The notes under the pieces are model-generated. The model was not told the origin of the DNA, did no database searches, and worked only from the letters and a program-made list of their open reading frames with translations. The translations under genes and the position numbers were made by a program. A stretch of 64,000 bases of DNA from Dulcicalothrix desertica PCC 7102. GTDB lineage: Bacteria > Cyanobacteriota > Cyanobacteriia > Cyanobacteriales > Nostocaceae. The stretch is taken from contig NZ_RSCL01000021.1 of the NCBI RefSeq assembly GCF_003991905.1, positions 144,168 through 208,167 on the forward strand, given 5' to 3'. Every line of letters begins with the position of its first letter. Position 1 is the first letter of the stretch. Below are positions 45,907 to 55,131 of the stretch, in pieces.

Positions 45907-46965
45907 TTATCTTTTCTGTCGTTCTCTACGAATTTGAGCAACAGCGGCTTCGTGTTCCTGTATAGTACGACTAAAAACGTGAGTCCCATCATACCGAGCA
46001 ACAAAAAATAAATAATCAGTATTTTCAGGATTCAACACAGCTTGTAGTGCAGGCAAACCAGGCGCCGCTATGGGAGTAGGAGGTAAACCAGGTGTAGCAT
46101 AAGTATTATATGGTGATGGTTGTCTGACTTGTGCGAATGTTAAAGGTCTATCAGGAGTTTGAGTAATTCCAAAAGCATATTCAACAGTGGGATCACTTTC
46201 TAGTTTTATCCCTTTTTGCAAGCGAGATACAAATACACCCGCAATCCGGCGCCTTTCTTCTGCCACAACAGCCTCTTTTTCCACGATACTAGCAAGCGTC
46301 ACCCATTCTTTAAGTGTAAAGTTTGTTTTACCTTTCTCTTTTTGGTATACAGGTAAAGCAGTTTGCTCAAAACGTTCAAGCATTTGCTCGACAACACCTT
46401 GAGGTGTAATTTTCTCCGCTGGAAGTTGGTAAGTATCCGGAAAAAGAAAACCTTCCAAAATCGGAATATCAGCAGGAAGCCAAGAAAATTGTTTTCTATC
46501 AACTTTACTTGCAGCCTTTATAAAATCTTCAGCAGAAAACCAACCCTTTTCTTGAAAGTACCTCGCCATTTGTCTCAAAGACCAACCTTCTGGGATAGTA
46601 AAACTAGTTTGCACAACCTTACCATCTCGAATTGTTTCAGCTATTACATTCATTGGCTGATTTGCAGATAATTCATAGGTACCAGCCTGAAAATCACCTT
46701 TTGGGTCTTGCCAATTTTTATATCTTGCCAATAAGCTCCAGGCATATTTCGACCGAATTAAACCAGCTTGTTCTAACTTGGCGCCAATTTGTTGAGTAGC
46801 TGTACCTTTATGAATTTGGAACCGTTGAGGTTTTGCGGTACTAGATACAGGTGAAATAACCCAACTCCACCAAAGCCAACTGGTGCTGCCAACAATACCC
46901 AACAGTAAAGGCAGCAGGCTAAATATAAATAACCGCTGCCAACCTCTTTTTTGATAACTCATCAT
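45907..46965 (-). CDS. mltG: Endolytic peptidoglycan transglycosylase MltG
   Basis: A 352-residue YceG-like protein with one N-terminal membrane anchor (LFIFSLLPLLLGIVG). A LysM-like segment is followed by the catalytic domain: EGFLFPDTYQLPA, LASIVEKEA with the catalytic glutamate, SDPTVEYAFG, and SPYNTYATPGLPPTPI. It cleaves nascent glycan strands and sets their length. The ATG at 46965 (MMSYQKRG) is preferred over a TTG at 47001 that would overlap the upstream gene. It sits between the DUF3727 gene and yqeG, an order conserved in cyanobacteria as I recall it. Confidence 0.9.
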   Translation of the reverse strand: MMSYQKRGWQRLFIFSLLPLLLGIVGSTSWLWWSWVISPVSSTAKPQRFQIHKGTATQQIGAKLEQAGLIRSKYAWSLLARYKNWQDPKGDFQAGTYELSANQPMNVIAETIRDGKVVQTSFTIPEGWSLRQMARYFQEKGWFSAEDFIKAASKVDRKQFSWLPADIPILEGFLFPDTYQLPAEKITPQGVVEQMLERFEQTALPVYQKEKGKTNFTLKEWVTLASIVEKEAVVAEERRRIAGVFVSRLQKGIKLESDPTVEYAFGITQTPDRPLTFAQVRQPSPYNTYATPGLPPTPIAAPGLPALQAVLNPENTDYLFFVARYDGTHVFSRTIQEHEAAVAQIRRERQKR

Positions 46966-46993
46966 TAAGTACTGATTTTTACGAAAAAATTCT

Positions 46994-47566
46994 TTACTCA
47001 ACTTCGTTAAACAACTGTTCTTCCAAAAGCGGTTGAACTTTACGAAATTCTTCAGGAGATAAAAGCTCAGGTTGACCAGATTTTGTTAATCGTGCAAAAA
47101 ACAAAAGCGGGTCAAGGGGAGTGTATATGGCGTATTCTTGCTCATCTTGGTAAAAGGTCGCAAGCAATTGTAATTGTTCAGGTTCTAAATCCGCGTCTTC
47201 GTCTTCAATTTCGAGAGTGAAAAGTTCGGAATCTTCAACAGGCGGTAATTCACCTGCTACAGTTAGGGCATAAGCTGTATTTTTGAGCGCTAAATTGTGT
47301 TCTGACAACACAGCTTGAGCGTTGGCAAATAACTCATCAATTGCGGCATCGTCTTCTACTAGAATTGCTTCTTCTTCCTCATCGTCACCTTGCCAAGCAA
47401 AGATTTCTACGGGGGCATCTACAGGAAGAAGTAAAACATATTCTTGCCCTTCCACCGAAAGTGAATGCTCGACATAACATTCAAGCGTGCGTCCTTGCTC
47501 ATCCGTCAAGGTGATGGAACCAGCTTGAGCTTTATCATTGTCTTCAGGAAATTGTGAGGAATACAT
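46994..47566 (-). CDS. DUF3727 domain-containing protein
   Basis: A 190-residue acidic cytoplasmic protein. The first half is a DUF1292-like domain (ITLTDEQGRTLECYVEHSL, YVLLLPVDAPVEIFAW), the second half fits DUF3727 (EQLQLLATFYQDEQEYAIYTPLDPLLFFA). The family is cyanobacterial and plastid-related and has no established function. ATG at 47566 is used; an upstream TTG is less likely. Immediately followed by mltG. Confidence 0.82.
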   Translation of the reverse strand: MYSSQFPEDNDKAQAGSITLTDEQGRTLECYVEHSLSVEGQEYVLLLPVDAPVEIFAWQGDDEEEEAILVEDDAAIDELFANAQAVLSEHNLALKNTAYALTVAGELPPVEDSELFTLEIEDEDADLEPEQLQLLATFYQDEQEYAIYTPLDPLLFFARLTKSGQPELLSPEEFRKVQPLLEEQLFNEVE

Positions 47567-47679
47567 AGCCGATATATGCAAATATATTAACTACCAGCAA
47601 CTGCAAAAACTGCTTAATTGTTTCTTAAACAGGTAATGTAAATTAAATTGAGTCGAACTGGCTACCAAACTTCAGGATA

Positions 47680-48210
47680 TCATGCATTTGGAATTGGTCG
47701 TGTTTCAAAATTCCTTCTTGCATCAAGCCATTGTTGCAAAATCAATGCTGCCGCTTTTCGGTCGATTAAACCTTTATTACGAGATGGAGAACGATTGGAA
47801 GCTAAAATCATTTGTTCAGCTTGAAACGACGTTAAACGCTCATCAACATATTCCACTGGCAGGTTTAATATTTTGCTAACACGTTTGGCAAATTTCTGAA
47901 CGTGTTTTGCTTGAAACCCTAGAGTCCCATCCATGTTATATGGTAAACCCACAACTAATACATTTATTTCGCGCTCAATAACTAATTGGCGTAATTGCTC
48001 GATATCCTTCGAGAAAGCAGTGCGCTCAATAGTAGTTATGCCAGTTGCGATAAGTCCTGTTTTGTCGCAACCAGCAACACCAATTCGCTTGCTTCCTACA
48101 TCTAATGCTAAAGCAAGAACGTATTTAGATTGAGATGAGGAAGACACTAAAGAAACTTCATTGTCTTCCCTTAACTGCTGATTAACCACGCAACTGCTCC
48201 TGGTCGGCAT
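47680..48210 (-). CDS. ruvX: Holliday junction resolvase-like RuvX/YqgF
   Basis: A 176-residue RNase H-fold protein with the YqgF motifs LALDVGSKRIGVA, VVGLPYNMDGTLGFQAKHV, VEYVDERLTS and DRKAAALILQQWL. It acts in pre-16S rRNA processing and possibly in recombination. The start is uncertain: ATG 48210 overlaps the upstream GNAT gene by 29 bases, and an initiation codon nearer residue 30 is possible. It leads the ruvX-DUF3727-mltG-yqeG series. Confidence 0.9.
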   Translation of the reverse strand: MPTRSSCVVNQQLREDNEVSLVSSSSQSKYVLALALDVGSKRIGVAGCDKTGLIATGITTIERTAFSKDIEQLRQLVIEREINVLVVGLPYNMDGTLGFQAKHVQKFAKRVSKILNLPVEYVDERLTSFQAEQMILASNRSPSRNKGLIDRKAAALILQQWLDARRNFETRPIPNA

Positions 48211-49438
48211 CGCTTTCAAAATCATTCGATGCTTCTACGCTACCGTGATTATAGGAAAATGCAACCGAATCTTTAACAGTATTATTTTTGACAATCCTGT
48301 CCGGAACTGACGGTTTACCTTGTTGAGTCCAAGACATTCCACCAGGTATTGGTTTACGTGCAGGTTGTAAACCTTGTAATACTTCAGGCAGTTGAATACC
48401 TTCGAGCGAAACAAACTTCGATTCGCGCACTTTATGCCACACTGACCGGGACATAATTAATGTATGCTCAGTTCGGCTTGCTCCAATTCGTTCTAGATAT
48501 TCCTCTCCTTCTGGTAAATAATCAGCTGAAGCTATACGTAAAGCTTGCTTAGGAAAATCTTGAGCGATGCGTGCTAACTGAGAAAGTAGCTCTGGATATA
48601 GCCAAGTATAAGCAGGATGTACCGTTAGTGTTGCGACGTGTGGTGAATTTCCTTTTCTGTCTACAGTTATTTGAAAGTAACCTATCGCTGCTTTGCGAGA
48701 AGGTTCAAAAACATACCCACTAACAACTTCGCTTTTATTGAGCCACTGTTTAAAAGCATCCGTCAACCCTTCAAATAAACCTGTTTTAAAGTCACAAGTT
48801 TGACGGTCAAATACTTGTCGCACCAAAGGTGGCATTGATGCTGTATCTAATTGATACAACAATTGGGCATCAGCATTACTGACAGGAAGTAAATTTGGCA
48901 AGTCTGGTTCTGCCAAAGCCAAACTTGATAATAATTCTGGTTTTAATTCCCAATACGTAATTTCCGCAAGACGTTGGAATCCGTTGCGACGGTAAAGTGC
49001 TAATGCGTCTGCGTCGTTTACATTAACTTCGAGTATCCAGGTACGCGCTTCTAATATTGACTCGAAGCAATGACGTAAAAGCTGTGAGCCAATGCTTAAT
49101 CTATCATTACCCCGTTCTAGCAGTACACGGTCTACGCGCCAAGTACTTCGTGTCCGGTTAAATGGTGACACTTGCACCATCCCTAATAATGTTCGTCCAG
49201 TCTCTAAAACGTAAGCACACAGACGATATCTTAAAGGGTTGGGAAACCAACTTAAACATTTCAGCAACCCATACCAACGACGTAACCATTGTACTTGCTT
49301 GGCGCCGTCACTTTCTCCCTGTGGTGTTAGGGCAGAGAATGACTCGTGAGTCAAGCGTTCAATACCGTCCAAGTCACGATACTGTACTGGTCGGATAACA
49401 ACACTTAGATTTTGGGGTAATAAAGAAGTCATTTTCAT
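48182..49438 (-). CDS. GNAT family N-acetyltransferase with two GNAT-like halves
   Basis: A 416-418-residue protein. The N-terminal half has a GNAT fold: IRPVQYRDLDGIERL, then RVDRVLLERGNDRLSIGSQLLRHC (motif A region), then ALYRRNGFQRL. A second GNAT-like segment lies near residues 215-320 (AAIGYFQITVDRKG, VATLTVHPAYTWLYPELLSQL). The C-terminal 60 residues look disordered. Cyanobacterial homologues exist; the substrate is unknown. Two ATGs (49438, 49432) are possible starts. Confidence 0.8.
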   Translation of the reverse strand: MKMTSLLPQNLSVVIRPVQYRDLDGIERLTHESFSALTPQGESDGAKQVQWLRRWYGLLKCLSWFPNPLRYRLCAYVLETGRTLLGMVQVSPFNRTRSTWRVDRVLLERGNDRLSIGSQLLRHCFESILEARTWILEVNVNDADALALYRRNGFQRLAEITYWELKPELLSSLALAEPDLPNLLPVSNADAQLLYQLDTASMPPLVRQVFDRQTCDFKTGLFEGLTDAFKQWLNKSEVVSGYVFEPSRKAAIGYFQITVDRKGNSPHVATLTVHPAYTWLYPELLSQLARIAQDFPKQALRIASADYLPEGEEYLERIGASRTEHTLIMSRSVWHKVRESKFVSLEGIQLPEVLQGLQPARKPIPGGMSWTQQGKPSVPDRIVKNNTVKDSVAFSYNHGSVEASNDFESDADQEQLRG

Positions 49439-49651
49439 TCGAGCCGCTACACAGCCATAGGTAATGGTGTTGAGAATATATATCTATTGCATTAATTTTA
49501 ACGGCTTTTGACGTTTTGGCGCCAAATCATAAGAGGTATTTATTTAAAGCTAAACGCCAAAAAGCAAACCCAGCTAGAATAAATTTACCCTAAAGAAACT
49601 AGGTCTGCTTTAAATATATTTTAAGTTTTGTTAAAAATTGTATAAGCCTTG

Positions 49652-49855
49652 CTACGCTTGACGAGAAATTTGCTTCTCAAAATTAGCTTGTGTTTGATGC
49701 AGCAAAAGCTCTCGACTGTCATCTAAGCTTTGCTTGAGAGTAGGAACCAGATTACGAGCTTGTAGTGTCATATGAAACTGTAAATGAGCAACATATTCGC
49801 TGAACTCCTCATTTACCGCGTCTTTGCCCCTTTTGAAATTTGATTCCGTTGCCAC
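49652..49855 (-). CDS. Small conserved-looking hypothetical protein
   Basis: A 67-residue acidic/basic amphipathic helix protein. The start is GTG at 49855, supported by AAGGAGA seven bases upstream. The sequence has regularly spaced leucines (LQARNLVPTLKQSLDDSREL) and no signal peptide. I do not recognise it. It lies alone between the GNAT and radical SAM genes. Confidence 0.5.
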   Translation of the reverse strand: MATESNFKRGKDAVNEEFSEYVAHLQFHMTLQARNLVPTLKQSLDDSRELLLHQTQANFEKQISRQA

Positions 49856-49970
49856 TGTGTTCTCCTTGATTAATTAATCGTGCCGAATATTGATTAACAT
49901 TTGCCAAACTTATCATATTGTTTTATTTCAACATCGGCTTCGCAATGAACTGTTACGAAAAGAGTGTAAA

Positions 49971-50035
49971 GTGCTGAGTGCTGAGTGCTGAGTATAAAAT
50001 GCTAACTCAGCACTCAGCACTTTCAACTCAGCACT
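49971..50035. repeat. Inverted STRR heptamer blocks
   Basis: Three GTGCTGA units at 49971-49994 and their complement ACTCAGCACTCAGCAC from 50005 form a stable hairpin directly after the radical SAM gene stop, so the repeat may double as its terminator. Confidence 0.85.
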
Positions 50036-50036
50036 T

Positions 50037-51635
50037 TTAAGCTATGGCTTCAGCTTTTTCTACTTTTTCAGCTTTAACAACTGGTACATAAGGCTTTTCG
50101 GCGCCTTGTGCTAAGTACTCAGCTAGTTGTGCTTCGATTTGGTCACGTACAATTTGACGGTATTCTAAGAAATGCTCGTTGTGCGCGCAAGTTGCTAAAT
50201 AGTGGTCAAACACTTTTGGATTATGCTTCAAAATGCTAAATAAGTGATGCCAGAACTTCCAGCGAGTTTCCCGCTTAATTCCCTGGCGCCAAATTATAGT
50301 TAAGAAAGCTTTGACTACAATTAATTCTGGCATTTTCGCAGGTGCCGTCCAACTTGGCCCACCCATGATCATAAAACAGCGATAAGTTCTGTCTAAATAT
50401 GCTACTGGGTCATATAAAGCACAAAAGGCTTCAACATATTCACGGGCTATTTCTTCTAATGGACGGGTGGCAACAAAGTTCATTAATGTAGTTTGATTAA
50501 TGTTACCGTCTGCATTTTCCCGCAGGCGCCCTTCTCTACTTAAACGATGCCATAAAGCAGTATTAGGTAACGCTTGTAACATTGCGAAAGTTGTCGAAGG
50601 AATGGCAGCTTGTTCAGCAAACCTAACAATACGTGAACCCGCGCCACTTTTTTCACCATCGAACCCAATAATAAACCCAGCCATTGGACGCAAACCAGTT
50701 CTGATAATGGTTTCAACTGCATCCGTTAAAGAACTACGGGTATTTTGAAACTTCTTAGTCATCTGCAAACTGTCTTCGTCAGGTGTTTCAATACCCAAAA
50801 ATACAGCTTTGAACCCAGACTCAACCATCAATTGCATCAATTCTTCGTCTTGAGCAAGGTCAATAGAAGCTTCTGTATCAAAACTGAAAGGATATTGATG
50901 TTCAGCCATCCAGATTTTTAACTCTTTGAGCAACAACTTTACATTCCGCTTGTTGCCAATAAAGTTATCATCTACCATGAAAACGCTACGGCGCCAACCC
51001 AACTCATAAAGACGGTCAAGCTCTGCAAGTAACTGTTCTGGATTTTTAGTCCGGGGTTTACGACCGTAAAGAACAATAATGTCGCAAAACTCGCACTGAA
51101 ACGGACAACCACGCGAAAACTGAACTGACATCGAGTCGTAAGCATCAAACTCTAACAAGTCAAAGCGCGGTATAGGTGTACTAGTAACATCAGGTTTTTC
51201 GGTTGCTCTAAAAATTCCTGACTTTTCACCTTTATTTACAGCTTCGACAAACATCGGTAGAGTAATCTCACCTTCGTCTAAAATCAGGAAGTCGGTTCCA
51301 ACATTTTGGACTTCGTGCGGAACTGAGGTGGGATAAGGACCACCAACAGCAACTAACTTACCACGTTGCTTTGCTTCTTTAATTTGGTCAAGTAAATCTT
51401 GCTTCTGAACAATCATCGCAGACAGAATTACCATATCTGCCCACTCCCACTCTGCCTCAGTAACTGCACGTATATTACGGTCAACTAATTTAAACTCCCA
51501 TTCTTGGGGTAATATTGCAGCGACAGTTACTAAACCCAACGGAGGCAGTAGAACTTTGCGGTTAACTAGATCTAAGATTTTTTCGTATGACCAAAATGTT
51601 TTAGGAAACACCGGATAGACAAGCAATACACGCAT
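50037..51635 (-). CDS. B12-binding radical SAM protein (DUF4070-type C-terminus)
   Basis: A 532-residue protein. The N-terminal cobalamin-binding-like Rossmann domain (MRVLLVYPVFPKTFW to AVGGPYPTSVP) is followed by the radical SAM core with CPFQCEFC (CxxxCxxC) near residues 177-184, and a C-terminal DUF4070-like region (WRQGIKRETRWKFWHHL). Members include the hopanoid C-2 methylase HpnP and many uncharacterised paralogues; which one this is cannot be told by eye. The tail is Lys/Glu/Ala-rich. A good Shine-Dalgarno (AGGAG) precedes ATG 51635. Confidence 0.85.
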   Translation of the reverse strand: MRVLLVYPVFPKTFWSYEKILDLVNRKVLLPPLGLVTVAAILPQEWEFKLVDRNIRAVTEAEWEWADMVILSAMIVQKQDLLDQIKEAKQRGKLVAVGGPYPTSVPHEVQNVGTDFLILDEGEITLPMFVEAVNKGEKSGIFRATEKPDVTSTPIPRFDLLEFDAYDSMSVQFSRGCPFQCEFCDIIVLYGRKPRTKNPEQLLAELDRLYELGWRRSVFMVDDNFIGNKRNVKLLLKELKIWMAEHQYPFSFDTEASIDLAQDEELMQLMVESGFKAVFLGIETPDEDSLQMTKKFQNTRSSLTDAVETIIRTGLRPMAGFIIGFDGEKSGAGSRIVRFAEQAAIPSTTFAMLQALPNTALWHRLSREGRLRENADGNINQTTLMNFVATRPLEEIAREYVEAFCALYDPVAYLDRTYRCFMIMGGPSWTAPAKMPELIVVKAFLTIIWRQGIKRETRWKFWHHLFSILKHNPKVFDHYLATCAHNEHFLEYRQIVRDQIEAQLAEYLAQGAEKPYVPVVKAEKVEKAEAIA

Positions 51636-51718
51636 AAATTTCTACTCCTACCGCATCATTTTTATAAATCAATGTAAACTCACTTAATATGTAGATGAGT
51701 TTTATGTAAATATGTTTC

Positions 51719-51785
51719 AGAAACCGGGTTTCTTTACTGAACATTTACGACAAAACCAATAATTTTGGGCAGAAACCCGGTTTCT
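51719..51785. repeat. Paired AGAAACCGGGTTTCT palindromes, copy B
   Basis: AGAAACCGGGTTTCT at 51719-51733 and AGAAACCCGGTTTCT at 51771-51785, flanking a 37-base spacer. Same pair as at 28379-28459, with an unrelated spacer of other length. Confidence 0.85.
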
Positions 51786-51853
51786 CAAGCCCTTTCACAT
51801 TAGCATTATTACTTATTTTTTTTTGCTACTCTGTTATACCTTACGTACAAACT

Positions 51854-52801
51854 CTACCTTTTGACACCGCTAAGTCTTAAAACATCACTCATCGTTTCAC
51901 AGTAGTTGGTTAAACCAAAGCTTTTCGGACTCACAGCATTTTTGTACGTAAAATGACGATATTCCATACAAAATCTGTCCCACGCTGCCATCTGAATACG
52001 GAACAGCACAATAATTATATTCGCCAAACCGAATGAAAGGGGGATACGGAACAAGATTTTTTTACCAAGGTAAGCACAAACTTGTTCTATAACTTGGTTT
52101 GCGGTAATTCTAGTTTGTCCCAAAACTAACGACCGCTCTTGACCTACACTAGGAGGATTATTGACAAGATGTTTAACAACAGTAGCAATATCCTGACCGT
52201 GGATGAAGTGAAAACTACCATCTGCCTTTAAAAATCGGATGATATCTATATATTTAGCTACTTCAGGAAGACCTGTTGTAATGTGCGAGTAAGGTTTGTT
52301 CGCATCTCCACCAAAAACAAACGTGGGAAAAACAGTTGTAACTTTCGCTGCAATCTTCAACTGCGATTTTTTCATTAAACAGTCGTACTTGGAACGAACA
52401 TAGTCAGTTCCTATCTCACCTGCTTCTTTAAGTGGTTCCCCATCATTACCTAAAACACTCGCAGTCGAAAAGTATATAACTTGTTCGCAGCGTTCTGGGT
52501 CTAACATATTCATTAGCTCCAGCGTTTTCGTGACATTCACATCAAACGTAATATCACCACCCCAAGCTGTTGCCGTCAAAACAGCCACATCAATAGTTTT
52601 CAATAAATCAGCAAACTTCTCTATCTCCTGCATATCACCTTGCAGCACATTAATATTACTACGAACATTAGTATCAACTTTTAATTTATCTGAATTTCTT
52701 ACAAGTAAAAATAATTCGTGTTCAGTCTCTTGAATTAACTGCTCACTAATATAATGACCCACACACCCACTGGCGCCTGTAACTAAAATACGCTTAGACA
52801 T
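51854..52801 (-). CDS. Extended SDR family NAD(P)-dependent epimerase/dehydratase-like protein
   Basis: A 315-residue extended short-chain dehydrogenase. The glycine motif VTGASGCVGHYISEQL opens the protein, and YVRSK supplies the catalytic Tyr-x-x-x-Lys (near 127-131) with upstream FSTASV carrying the serine. It probably acts on a nucleotide sugar, sterol-like or flavonoid-like substrate; not specified by the sequence. A 16-base perfect palindrome lies three bases upstream of the ATG. Monocistronic. Confidence 0.82.
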   Translation of the reverse strand: MSKRILVTGASGCVGHYISEQLIQETEHELFLLVRNSDKLKVDTNVRSNINVLQGDMQEIEKFADLLKTIDVAVLTATAWGGDITFDVNVTKTLELMNMLDPERCEQVIYFSTASVLGNDGEPLKEAGEIGTDYVRSKYDCLMKKSQLKIAAKVTTVFPTFVFGGDANKPYSHITTGLPEVAKYIDIIRFLKADGSFHFIHGQDIATVVKHLVNNPPSVGQERSLVLGQTRITANQVIEQVCAYLGKKILFRIPLSFGLANIIIVLFRIQMAAWDRFCMEYRHFTYKNAVSPKSFGLTNYCETMSDVLRLSGVKR

Positions 52802-52803
52802 AA

Positions 52804-52819
52804 GATTTTGATCAAAATC
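52804..52819. promoter_or_regulatory. 16-base perfect palindrome before the SDR gene
   Basis: GATTTTGATCAAAATC begins three bases upstream of the SDR start codon, overlapping where the ribosome binding site would be. It could be an operator or an RNA hairpin that covers the start. It also holds one of the rare GATC sites in the window. Confidence 0.4.
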
Positions 52820-53275
52820 CGGATTAAATTTAGGTAAAAATAATATCGCAGAGAATCAGCCAGTGCAAGTGTTTTGCTACACACGACATGACATTATAGA
52901 TTTAAAATTCACCTGTAAGTTCCCCAGAATCTGCATAAGTCAAGCTTTATTAGATTTAGTAGTGGCATTATAGGCGCCTCCAACAAGCGCATCGAATGTG
53001 AACCAATGGTTCACAAAACACTATCTATGGATTAAAAATTATGTCATTTAATGTTTTATGCAAACGTTATTTAGGTGTAATGGCAATAAGCTTTGCTGAC
53101 TTTCCTGTGCGTGCCAGCGTTTTAGTTGATTTTGGGCAGGACTTGAATCACTTTGTGATACTTCGACGAATTAAAATCTTGATACAATTGTCATTCTGAG
53201 CGTAGCGAAGAATCTTTAAATTATAGACAAGTTATAGAGATGCTTCACTACGTTCAGCATGACATATATAGCAAT
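52820..53275. other. About 450-base intergenic region
   Basis: Between hemE and the SDR gene. Contains the second TTGTCATTCTGAGCG hairpin repeat (53188-53264) just after the hemE stop, and otherwise AT-rich DNA with a GGCGCC at about 52974. A short frame from 53041 looks spurious. Confidence 0.5.
53188..53264. repeat. TTGTCATTCTGAGCG hairpin repeat, copy 2
   Basis: Left end TTGTCATTCTGAGCGTAGCG identical to copy 1 (5891); right end CGTTCAGCATGACA differs by one base. The central ~30 bases differ between copies. It lies 12 bases after the hemE stop. Confidence 0.85.
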
Positions 53276-54331
53276 TTACACTGCTGTTAAACTTAACTGC
53301 TTTGCGGTTTCAAAGAAGAATCTTACATTGTCTTCGGGTGTTTCAGGTAATACACCGTGACCGAGGTTGAGAATATGACCCCAGTTACCTGCTTTACGAA
53401 CTGTATCGTAAATACGTTCACGAATAAATTCTTTGGAACCAAATAAAACACCTGGGTCTAAATTACCCTGTACTTTCATGGTTTTACCAAGACGTTGACG
53501 CGCGTCTGCCATGTCAACTGTCCAGTCTACTGATATTATATCGGCGCCTGATGTTGACATGCGTTCCAATACACCAGCACTACCTGTTACCAAAAGAATT
53601 AATGGTGTGTCGGGATGTGTTTGTTTAACGCGCTCGAAAACCATTTTTTGGTAGGGTTGTGCAAACACTTCGTAGTCTTGAGGACTAAGTTGTCCTGCCC
53701 ATGAATCAAACATTTGCACTACTTGGGCGCCGCAGTCAATTTGATAGCGAACATAAGTAGCGATAGAATCAGCGAGTTTTTCCAACAGTTTATGTAAAAT
53801 CGTAGAGTCGGAAAACGCCATGTTTTTGATCACCGAGTAGGTTTTGGAACCTTTACCTTCTACAGCATAAGCCGCCAAAGTCCACGGGGCGCCGACGAAT
53901 CCAAGTACAGTAGACTGCGTACCAACTTCAGACCGTAAAGCCTGTAAAATCGTTTTGATGAAAGGTAACGATTCTTCAGGGTTTAAAGCGTGTAAATTAT
54001 CTACTTGTTCCTGTGAACGAATTGGTGCATGAATAATTGGACCCTTCCCTTCGGCAATATCCATATCGATACCCAAACCAGGAAGTGGGGTAACAATATC
54101 AGAAAATAGAATTACACCATCGGGTTGAAATGCTTTCCAGGGTTGCAAAGAAACTTCGATAGCAACTTCGGGAATTTCCGACCGTTCGCGGAATGAGGGA
54201 TACTTCTCTCTCAAATCGCGATAAGCTTTCATATATCGTCCAGCTTGTCGCATCATCCAAACAGGAGGACGATCTACAACTTCACCACGAGCAGCCCTTA
54301 ACAAATGAGGCGTATTTGCGGAAATACCCAT
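53276..54331 (-). CDS. hemE: Uroporphyrinogen decarboxylase
   Basis: A 351-residue enzyme with the UROD signatures [13 protein letters not shown] near the N-terminus and [16 protein letters not shown] in the middle, plus [13 protein letters not shown] and the C-terminal [15 protein letters not shown]. It converts uroporphyrinogen III to coproporphyrinogen III for heme, chlorophyll and bilins. The ATG at 54331 (MGISANTP) is preferred over GTG 54337. Confidence 0.97.
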   Translation of the reverse strand: MGISANTPHLLRAARGEVVDRPPVWMMRQAGRYMKAYRDLREKYPSFRERSEIPEVAIEVSLQPWKAFQPDGVILFSDIVTPLPGLGIDMDIAEGKGPIIHAPIRSQEQVDNLHALNPEESLPFIKTILQALRSEVGTQSTVLGFVGAPWTLAAYAVEGKGSKTYSVIKNMAFSDSTILHKLLEKLADSIATYVRYQIDCGAQVVQMFDSWAGQLSPQDYEVFAQPYQKMVFERVKQTHPDTPLILLVTGSAGVLERMSTSGADIISVDWTVDMADARQRLGKTMKVQGNLDPGVLFGSKEFIRERIYDTVRKAGNWGHILNLGHGVLPETPEDNVRFFFETAKQLSLTAV

Positions 54332-54460
54332 TAACACTTCATCCTATATCGCTTTTTTATTTCATCATTTAGCTTACCATTCTAGGCTGACAAAAGTATA
54401 ACCAAAAAAGAGAAAACAGCCAAAACAAAGACTTTTTCTTCATACCACAAATATTAACTT

Positions 54461-54721
54461 TCAAGCAATATTGTTACTTTCTGATTGTAAATTTTTGTAA
54501 ATTACATATCCTTCGATTTCAGTTTCATAAAGCAGAACAGTCGTCTCTGGGCCAACTCTACCCATTTCAGGTAACGGGCCCATTTCCATTTCCACAAAAT
54601 AAGTCCAACTACCAGAGTCTTGATGGTAATTTAAAACTTTACCCATACCACCTATAAAAGAGACTTTTTGGTTTTTACGGTATTTGGGCTGGGATTGCTT
54701 CTGATATACATTAGTAAGCAT
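54461..54721 (-). CDS. Conserved cyanobacterial small protein of unknown function
   Basis: An 86-residue protein. FIGGMGKVLNY, WTYFVEMEMGPLPEMGRVG and ETTVLLYETEI give a compact beta-rich pattern (KOW/SH3-like in feel) that I recall from many cyanobacteria as a hypothetical protein. ATG at 54721 is chosen over a start 21 bases upstream. Between hemE and the divergent sensor kinase. Confidence 0.65.
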   Translation of the reverse strand: MLTNVYQKQSQPKYRKNQKVSFIGGMGKVLNYHQDSGSWTYFVEMEMGPLPEMGRVGPETTVLLYETEIEGYVIYKNLQSESNNIA

Positions 54722-55131
54722 GGTGATACACCTTAAATACAAAGCTAATTTCTTAGTGAGCTAGCGGCGCCTAATTTCGCTAACAAAGCTACAAAATAAA
54801 GTTCAAGTACTATAAAATAAATAAAATGTATAAATCAGTCAGTATTATCGTTTATCGTTCTACTAAAGTACTTTCTTACTAAATTCAAACAACCTACCTC
54901 TGGACTTAAAATCTGTATGCACTAAAGAGTGATTTTGTTCAATCCAAAGTATAATTTTGTTGATTCATTAACGGAAATATTAGTATAAAATAATACACAA
55001 TGTTTAGAAGGATTGTAGCGATATAGAACATTGCAGGTAATCTGCGTCTAAAGATAGTGTTCGACTTATGCCAAAAGTGCCATATTCGTAGGAAATAACC
55101 TATCATATTGGCGTATATCCATAAGTTTAAA
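54722..55131. other. 410-base divergent intergenic region
   Basis: AT-rich, one GGCGCC at 54764. Presumably both promoters. Small frames in it (for example 54939-55178 on the minus strand) overlap the kinase start and look random. Confidence 0.4.
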
